Assembly: GCF_001983165.1 (NCBI RefSeq)
Contig: NZ_MNPU01000056.1
Coordinates: 1-40,054, forward strand
Source of the DNA: Pseudomonas gessardii
GTDB lineage: Bacteria > Pseudomonadota > Gammaproteobacteria > Pseudomonadales > Pseudomonadaceae
Direction: 5' to 3'
DNA length: 40,054 nt
The translations under genes and the position numbers were made by a program. Shown here one piece after another: positions 35,203 to 40,054 of the stretch (its first letter is position 1; every line of letters starts with the position of its first letter). The notes beneath the pieces are model-generated. The model was not told where the DNA came from, did no database searches, and saw only the letters and a program-made list of their open reading frames with translations.

Positions 35203-35901
35203 ATGAGTAACGTCGACCACGCCGAAATCGCCAAATTCGAAGCCCTGGCCCATCGCTGGTGGGACCGCGAGAGCGAGTTCAAGCCCCTGCACGACATCAA
35301 CCCGTTGCGGGTCAACTGGATCGACGAGCGCGTCAACCTGGCCGGCAAGAAAGTCCTCGACGTGGGCTGCGGTGGCGGCATTCTCAGCGAAGCCATGGCC
35401 CAGCGTGGCGCCACGGTCATGGGCATCGACATGGGCGAAGCGCCGCTGGCCGTGGCCCAACTGCATCAGTTGGAGTCGGGCGTGAGTGTGGAATACCGGC
35501 AGATCACTGCCGAAGACCTGGCCGAAGAAATGCCCGAGCAGTTCGACGTGATCACCTGCCTGGAGATGCTGGAGCACGTTCCAGACCCCTCATCAGTGAT
35601 CCGCGCGTGTTTCCGTATGGTCAAGCCGGGCGGCCAGGTGTTCTTCTCCACCATCAACCGCAACCCCAAGGCCTACCTGTTCGCGATCATCGGCGCCGAA
35701 TACATCATGAAGCTGCTGCCACGCGGCACCCATGACTTCAAGAAATTCATCCGCCCTTCCGAACTGGGCGCCTGGAGCCGCCAGGCCGGGCTGACGGTCA
35801 AGGACATCATCGGCCTGACCTACAACCCACTGACCAAGCACTACAAGCTGGCCAGCGACGTGGACGTCAACTACATGATCCAGACCCTGCGAGAGGAATA
35901 A
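35203..35901 (+). CDS. ubiG: Ubiquinone biosynthesis O-methyltransferase UbiG
   Basis: A 232-residue class I SAM-dependent methyltransferase that carries out both O-methylations in ubiquinone synthesis. Motif I VLDVGCGGGILSEAMA lies at 51-66; MGIDMGEAPLAVA, the post-I acidic motif, follows, then CLEMLEHVPDP and PGGQVFFSTINRNPKAY. The N-terminal NVDHAEIAKFEALAHRWWD is a UbiG hallmark. It is cytoplasmic and membrane-associated in the family. AGAGGAC lies upstream of the ATG. The next gene, mupP, starts 4 bases after the stop. Confidence 0.97.
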   Translation: MSNVDHAEIAKFEALAHRWWDRESEFKPLHDINPLRVNWIDERVNLAGKKVLDVGCGGGILSEAMAQRGATVMGIDMGEAPLAVAQLHQLESGVSVEYRQITAEDLAEEMPEQFDVITCLEMLEHVPDPSSVIRACFRMVKPGGQVFFSTINRNPKAYLFAIIGAEYIMKLLPRGTHDFKKFIRPSELGAWSRQAGLTVKDIIGLTYNPLTKHYKLASDVDVNYMIQTLREE

Positions 35902-35905
35902 GCCT

Positions 35906-36577
35906 GTGAAGTTGAAAGCGGTTCTTTTCGACATGGACGGTACGCTGCTCGATACCGCGCCGGACTTTATCGCCATCTGCCAGGCCATGCGCGCCGAACG
36001 CGGGCTTGCGCCGATCAACGACCAGCATATCCGTGATGAAATCTCCGGCGGCGCCCGGGCCATGGTCGCCGTGACATTCTCCATGGACCCCGAGTCGCCG
36101 GGCTTTGAAGCGTTGCGCCTGGAGTTCCTTGAACGCTACCTCAAGGGCTGCGCGATCCACAGCAAGCTGTTTGATGGCATGGCCGAACTGCTGGAAGACA
36201 TCGAGCGGTCCAAGCTGATCTGGGGCGTGGTCACCAACAAGCCCCTGCGCTTCGCCGAACCGATCATGCAGCAACTGGGCCTGGCCGAGCGCTCGGCCCT
36301 GTTGATCTGCCCGGACCACGTGAAGAACAGCAAGCCCGATCCGGAGCCGCTGATCCTGGCCTGCAAAATGCTCGACCTGGACCCCGCCAGCGTGCTGTTC
36401 GTCGGCGATGACCTGCGCGATATCGAGTCGGGCCGCGATGCCGGCACCCGCACCGCCGCTGTCACCTACGGCTACATCCACCCCGACGACAATGCCCGTA
36501 ACTGGGGCGCCGACGTCGTGGTCGATCACCCGCTGGAGCTGCGCAAGGTGCTCGATAGCGCACTCTGCAGTTGCTGA
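35906..36577 (+). CDS. mupP: HAD-family phosphatase MupP (N-acetylmuramic acid 6-phosphate phosphatase)
   Basis: A 223-residue haloacid dehalogenase-like phosphatase. Motif I FDMDGTLLDT gives nucleophile D9 and acid/base D11; a helical cap follows; motif II is VTNKP, motif III lysine lies in NSKPDPEPL, and motif IV is FVGDDLRDIESGRDAG. It was long annotated as phosphoglycolate phosphatase (Gph). In Pseudomonas the gene next to ubiG (PA3172/PP_1764) was shown to be MupP, which dephosphorylates MurNAc-6-P in the anhydro-MurNAc recycling route to UDP-MurNAc that contributes to intrinsic fosfomycin resistance. The assignment here rests on synteny. GTG start 35906 lies 4 bases after ubiG. Confidence 0.9.
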   Translation: MKLKAVLFDMDGTLLDTAPDFIAICQAMRAERGLAPINDQHIRDEISGGARAMVAVTFSMDPESPGFEALRLEFLERYLKGCAIHSKLFDGMAELLEDIERSKLIWGVVTNKPLRFAEPIMQQLGLAERSALLICPDHVKNSKPDPEPLILACKMLDLDPASVLFVGDDLRDIESGRDAGTRTAAVTYGYIHPDDNARNWGADVVVDHPLELRKVLDSALCSC

Positions 36578-36598
36578 CTGGTTAACCAATGAAGCTCT

Positions 36599-36691
36599 AA
36601 TGTGGGAGCGGGCTTGCTCGCGAAGGCGGTGGGTCATCTGATAGAGAGTTGACTGACACTACGCTTTCGCGAGCAAGCCCGCTCCCACATT
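36599..36691. repeat. REP inverted pair between mupP and the SDR gene
   Basis: Arms of 26 bases (AATGTGGGAGCGGGCTTGCT and onward; perfect complement at 36666-36691) face each other around a 41-base spacer. It is the same REP subgroup as 29371-29460. It lies 22 bases after the mupP stop and may contribute to termination or mRNA stabilisation. Confidence 0.93.
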
Positions 36692-36731
36692 CAGATATGT
36701 GCTGCCCCACTGAATTTTGTTGAGGTCGATT

Positions 36732-37472
36732 ATGTTTGATTACTCCGCACGCCCAGAATTGCTCAAGGACCGGGTCATCCTGGTCACCGGCGCCGGTCGC
36801 GGGATTGGCGCAGCGGCGGCCAAGACCTATGCCGCCCACGGTGCCACCGTGCTGTTGCTGGGTAAGACCGAAGCCAACCTGGCCCAGGTCTACGATGAAA
36901 TCGAAGCCGCCGGCCACCCGCAGCCGGTGGTGATCCCGTTCAACCTGGAAACGGCCCTGCCCCATCAATACGATGAACTGGCAGCAATGATCGAAAAAGA
37001 GTTCGGCCATCTCGACGGGCTGCTGCACAACGCTTCGATCATCGGCCCACGCACCCCGATCGAACAGCTGTCGGGCGAAAATTTCATGCGCGTCATGCAT
37101 ATCAATGTCAACGCCATGTTTATGCTGACCGCGACCTTGCTGCCATTACTCAAGCTGTCCCAGGACGCTTCGGTGGTGTTCACCTCCAGCAGCGTCGGAC
37201 GCAAGGGTCGCGCCTACTGGGGCGCCTATGGCGTGTCGAAATTCGCCACCGAAGGCCTGATGCAGACCCTGGCCGACGAACTCGACACCGTCGCTGCGGT
37301 GCGCGCCAACAGCATCAACCCCGGCGCCACCCGCACCAGCATGCGCGCCCAGGCTTACCCTGGAGAAAACCCGGCCAACAACCCGCTGCCGGAAGAGATC
37401 ATGCCGGTGTACCTGTACCTGATGGGCCCGGACAGCTCAGGGATCAATGGGCAGGCGTTTGACGCGCAATAA
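36732..37472 (+). CDS. YciK-family short-chain oxidoreductase
   Basis: A 246-residue classical SDR. The cofactor motif TGAGRGIGAAAA lies at 19-30; LHNASIIGPRTPIEQL is the NNAG-like region; SSSVGRKGRAYWGAYGVSKFA contains the catalytic Ser, Tyr and Lys (YxxxK); and NPGATRTSMRAQAYPGENP is the C-terminal loop typical of E. coli YciK. It is an NAD(P)-dependent oxidoreductase of unknown substrate. ATG 36732 with GAGG upstream is chosen over an upstream TTG that would add five residues. It follows mupP as in P. aeruginosa (PA3173), separated by the REP pair. Confidence 0.92.
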   Translation: MFDYSARPELLKDRVILVTGAGRGIGAAAAKTYAAHGATVLLLGKTEANLAQVYDEIEAAGHPQPVVIPFNLETALPHQYDELAAMIEKEFGHLDGLLHNASIIGPRTPIEQLSGENFMRVMHINVNAMFMLTATLLPLLKLSQDASVVFTSSSVGRKGRAYWGAYGVSKFATEGLMQTLADELDTVAAVRANSINPGATRTSMRAQAYPGENPANNPLPEEIMPVYLYLMGPDSSGINGQAFDAQ

Positions 37473-37780
37473 CCCTGCAGCTGGCGCTGGCTCCCACAAG
37501 GGGCCGGCGCCAAATTTCCAGCACTATGCATACGCAAGAAAATCCCATCCCATTGTTTTACAAGCAATAAAAATACTTCGCACGAAATGGCACGCTTTTC
37601 GCTCCAATTTGTTTAAGCAGGCGGCGCGACGTCAAGACGTGTGGCATGGGATCAGGGGTTATAACCCCCGGCAAAGCGGACTAAACTGTTACCTATGTTT
37701 TACGGAACTGAAGGAACAGTAAAACGCCGCTCCCACCGAGCCTGTAAGACAGCATTAAGTGCTTAGAGGCCTACCTGCTT
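37473..37780. promoter_or_regulatory. Leader region of the diguanylate cyclase gene
   Basis: These 308 bases have no gene. They contain a perfect 14-bp palindrome GGGGTTATAACCCC (37656-37669), then CTAAACT (37681-37687), a -10-like sequence close to the RpoS-favoured CTATACT. A hairpin GTTTTAC/GTAAAAC (37697-37703 / 37719-37725) follows, whose 15-base loop holds two GGA triplets. The first part (37473-37510) has half a REP-like GGCTCCCACAAGG motif. Together these suggest a regulated promoter with a 5' leader of about 90 bases; all assignments are by eye. Confidence 0.4.
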
Positions 37781-38707
37781 ATGAAAACACCGACCCAGAC
37801 CAACGCAATTGACTTCGACAGTGCCAAATTGCAGCGCCTGGGCTTTGGCCAGCCTTCCCTGATTGCACGGCGCCCCATCAGCCTGGCGCAGTTGCGTCAG
37901 CAGTTGAACCTGCAATTGCAGACCAGCCTGGAACCCGAGCGGATCCTTGGCCTGTTCTTTCGCGAAGTGCAGCGCCTGGTGCCCCTGGATGCCTTGCAAT
38001 ACAGCCATGAAGCCAGCGACCTGCGCCTGGAATATGGCCAACGCGGCCATCATTCGGTGAGTTATAGCCTCAGCCATCAGGGTGAGCACCTCGGCGAACT
38101 GGTATTTCGCCGCAACCAGCGTTTCAGCGAAGAGGAACAGGGCAATCTGGAGTCGCTGCTGGCCAGTTTGCTCTATCCCATGCGCAACGCCTTGCTCTAT
38201 CGCGCCGCGACCCGCAGCGCCCTGCGCGACCCACTGACCGAGACCGGCAACCGCATCGCCATGGACCAGACCCTGGGCCGGGAAATCGAGATGGCCAAGC
38301 GGCATCTGCACCCGCTGTCCTTGCTGATGCTCGACATCGATCACTTCAAGCGCATCAACGACAGCCACGGCCATGCCACCGGCGACAAAGTGCTCAAGGC
38401 CGTCGCCGCTTCGATCAAGAACCAGTTGCGCAATGTGGACATGGTGTTTCGGTTTGGCGGGGAAGAGTTTCTGATCCTGCTTTCCAACACCGGCCGGGAT
38501 GCCGCAGCCATGGTGGGCGAGCGTCTGCGCCAGGCAGCACAGGCCCAGGACTACTGGGCGGACACCACGCGTATCGAATTGACGGTGAGCCTGGGTTGCT
38601 CGACCCTGTTGACCGGAGAGTCAGCCGAAAGTCTGCTGCGCCGGGCCGACAATGCCTTGTATGTGGCCAAGCGCGAAGGCCGCAACCGCCTGGCAATGGC
38701 GGGGTAA
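37781..38707 (+). CDS. Diguanylate cyclase (GGDEF domain)
   Basis: A 308-residue protein. Residues 35-140 form a GAF-like sensor region (LNLQLQTSLEPERILGLFFREVQRL onward). The GGDEF domain runs from about 148 (LRDPLTETGNRIAMDQTL) through LLMLDIDHFKRINDSHGHATGD to the active-site GGEEF at 226-230, a functional variant. An inhibitory-site RxxD is present (RNVD, 217-220) exactly five residues upstream, so product feedback by c-di-GMP is expected. No membrane segment is seen, so it is cytoplasmic. It probably corresponds to PA3177 of P. aeruginosa by neighbourhood. It is convergent with the TenA-like gene, 22 bases away. Confidence 0.93.
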   Translation: MKTPTQTNAIDFDSAKLQRLGFGQPSLIARRPISLAQLRQQLNLQLQTSLEPERILGLFFREVQRLVPLDALQYSHEASDLRLEYGQRGHHSVSYSLSHQGEHLGELVFRRNQRFSEEEQGNLESLLASLLYPMRNALLYRAATRSALRDPLTETGNRIAMDQTLGREIEMAKRHLHPLSLLMLDIDHFKRINDSHGHATGDKVLKAVAASIKNQLRNVDMVFRFGGEEFLILLSNTGRDAAAMVGERLRQAAQAQDYWADTTRIELTVSLGCSTLLTGESAESLLRRADNALYVAKREGRNRLAMAG

Positions 38708-38729
38708 ACGCTACCCCGCCATGCCTGGG

Positions 38730-39521
38730 TCAGGCTTCGCTGGCCGCCAGCACCTGGCGCTCGCGGGTCACCGGGGTTTTCTCCAACTGCATGCAGCGCT
38801 CCAGAAACAGATACATGTAGTCGTAGCTCTTGCACACGGCCTGGCGCAGTTCCACTTGTAGCGCCTTGCTCGGGTTCATCCCAGCCAGGGTGCAGATGAT
38901 CTCCAACGCTTCCCACGGATGGGCGTCGTCATACTGGGCATGCATCTTCAGCCACTTCATGGCGCGCTTGCGATCTTCCTCGGGGAAAGCTGCGGCATAG
39001 ACGCCCGTCGAACACACCAGCGCAGACCACTCCCCAGTGGCCCCTTCAATGGCGTAGTTGGTAGCGGCAATGGCCACGATCAACGAATCGGCCGAACTGG
39101 TGTGCCAGCACCAATGGCTCAGCGCATGCAGCTCTGGCGGTACGTTCTGCGCCTGCAGCTCTTCCAGGCCCACGCCATGGGCGCGCGCCCAGTGCATCCA
39201 ATAATCGGCATGGTTCAGTTCCACGCGGATATTGCGCATCAGCCAACGCCGCGCCATGTCCTCGCCTGGGTGGCGGGCAAACTTGGTCTTGGTCAGGTTT
39301 TGTGCCATGTACAACGCAAACTGTTCAACCACCGGCCATCCACCAATCAGGTAGTGGCGCATGGTTTTGGCACTGAGCTTGTTATCGCGCATGCGCTGGT
39401 ACAGTTCGTGTTCGACAACCCGGCGCTTGCTCTCGCTACAGTCCTGGATCAATTGCTGAGCCCAGGCGGGGTAACTTGAGGCTTCCATAAGCGGGCCGGT
39501 TCTGCTGAATGTGTCGATCAC
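38730..39521 (-). CDS. TenA/haem-oxygenase-like (iron-containing redox enzyme family) protein
   Basis: A 263-residue all-helical protein of the TenA/PqqC/CADD-like superfamily. Segments: HELYQRMRDNKLSAKTMRHY (46-65 region), NIRVELNHADYWMHWARAHG, EGATGEWSALVCSTGVY and KMHAQYDDAHPWEALEI. The HxxxDxxH-like cluster and the conserved Glu are candidate di-iron ligands of haem-oxygenase-like oxidases, but the actual reaction is unknown. It is longer than thiaminase TenA (about 220 aa), and there is no thiamin context. The GTG at 39521 (IDTFSRTGPLMEASSY) is chosen because AAGGAG precedes it by 8 bases; upstream in-frame sequence has no homology. Confidence 0.8.
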   Translation of the reverse strand: MIDTFSRTGPLMEASSYPAWAQQLIQDCSESKRRVVEHELYQRMRDNKLSAKTMRHYLIGGWPVVEQFALYMAQNLTKTKFARHPGEDMARRWLMRNIRVELNHADYWMHWARAHGVGLEELQAQNVPPELHALSHWCWHTSSADSLIVAIAATNYAIEGATGEWSALVCSTGVYAAAFPEEDRKRAMKWLKMHAQYDDAHPWEALEIICTLAGMNPSKALQVELRQAVCKSYDYMYLFLERCMQLEKTPVTRERQVLAASEA

Positions 39522-39567
39522 TGTCGGGCTCCTTTTGATGTGTGATGTGTACAGACCGGCAGATGCT

Positions 39568-39924
39568 TCAGCGGAATGTGCCGGGCGCCCTGAATAACAG
39601 GGGCTGCGGGCGCGCAGGTCGACACTGCAAACTATCGAAGGTAAACAATTGCGGGCGTTCAATCAGGTAGCCCTGAGCGTAGTCCACGCCAATCTCAAGC
39701 AATGCCTGCTCGATGTGCGGTGTCTCGACAAACTCGGCAATCGTACGTTTACCCATGACATGGCCGATGTGATTGATCACTTCGACCATGGCGCGGTTAA
39801 TCGGGTCGTCCAGCATATCCTTTACGAAACTTCCATCGATCTTCAGGAAGTCTACAGGTAAATGTTTGAGGTAGGCGAATGAGGACATTCCGGCGCAAAA
39901 GTCGTCCAGCGAGAAGCAACAACC
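39568..39924 (-). pseudogene. Truncated EAL-domain (c-di-GMP phosphodiesterase) fragment
   Basis: On the minus strand from about 39924 the frame reads GCCFSLDDFCAGMSSFAYLK, then LPVDFLKIDGSFVKDM, GKRTIAEFVET and GVDYAQGYLIERPQ, and ends at a TGA at 39568. These are the last motifs of an EAL domain (the DDFG, KIDGSF, E-VE and QGY blocks). The N-terminal EAL signature and earlier ligands are missing, and no homologous sequence is visible between 39925 and the window end. 'DDFCAG' replaces the usual 'DDFGTG'. It looks like a decayed remnant rather than an active enzyme. An ATG at 39888 could start a 106-aa product, but this would lack the active site. Confidence 0.75.
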
Positions 39925-40054
39925 TAAGGATGGTCTGAAATAGCCGCGTCTTTTTGGCTGACCGCAGCTCGTGGCTATTTAAAAAATGGCGCTTGATCGA
40001 AAAAAAGATCAAATCAGTCGCTTATTCCCGTTTCTCGGCCCTCAAGCGAACTAT

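Overview
The window is a chromosomal segment of a Pseudomonas, most likely of the P. fluorescens group. Evidence: the conserved block lapA-ihfB-rpsA-cmk-(tyrA-aroA)-hisC-pheA-serC-gyrA-mtnA / mtaD-ubiG-mupP-yciK matches the order I recall for P. aeruginosa PA3160-PA3173. TyrA and AroA are fused as in pseudomonads, GyrA has the Pseudomonas Thr83, and there are typical 'GTGGGAGCGGGCTTGCTCGC' REP hairpins. No database search was possible; all family calls come from reading the sequence.

Layout. (1) 1-4910: a mobile-element graveyard. It holds an IS5-type transposase tail, a frameshifted IS66 tnpB remnant, and a nearly complete IS66-family element (407-4782). That element's tnpC is split by an antisense group II intron (1124-3068) and it carries a small DUF6429-like passenger gene. 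A second IS66 terminal remnant follows (4783-4910). (2) 5049-16414: an O-antigen/surface polysaccharide cluster, all on the minus strand. In transcription order it is wecB, wzx, a glycosyltransferase, a wzy candidate, galE, a PglA-like glycosyltransferase, then PglC-, PglD- and PglE-like genes and wbpM. The middle genes look AT-rich compared with the flanking core genes, as expected of acquired O-antigen genes. (3) 16415-18708: an intact IS630-family element and a gene-less, apparently decayed stretch between the cluster and wzz. (4) 18709-20637: wzz with a candidate promoter, then lapA. (5) 20662-33697: housekeeping genes on the minus strand: IHF beta, ribosomal protein S1, CMP kinase, the aromatic/histidine/serine biosynthesis run and gyrA, then mtnA. 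(6) 33808-38707 on the plus strand: methylthioadenosine deaminase, ubiG, mupP, a YciK-like reductase and a diguanylate cyclase. (7) 38730-39924 on the minus strand: a TenA/haem-oxygenase-like protein and a broken EAL-domain fragment.

How the genes work together. WbpM (UDP-GlcNAc 4,6-dehydratase), a DegT aminotransferase, a PglD-like acetyltransferase and a PglC-like phosphoglycosyl transferase form what looks like a complete route to undecaprenyl-diphospho-N,N'-diacetylbacillosamine or a close relative. GalE and the PglA-like transferase could add the second sugar (GalNAc or GlcNAc), WecB supplies UDP-ManNAc, and Wzx/Wzy/Wzz export, polymerise and set chain length. The mtnA/mtaD pair belongs to methylthioadenosine salvage through methylthioinosine, but MtnA here appears to lack its usual catalytic cysteine. 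No tRNA, rRNA or CRISPR array was seen.
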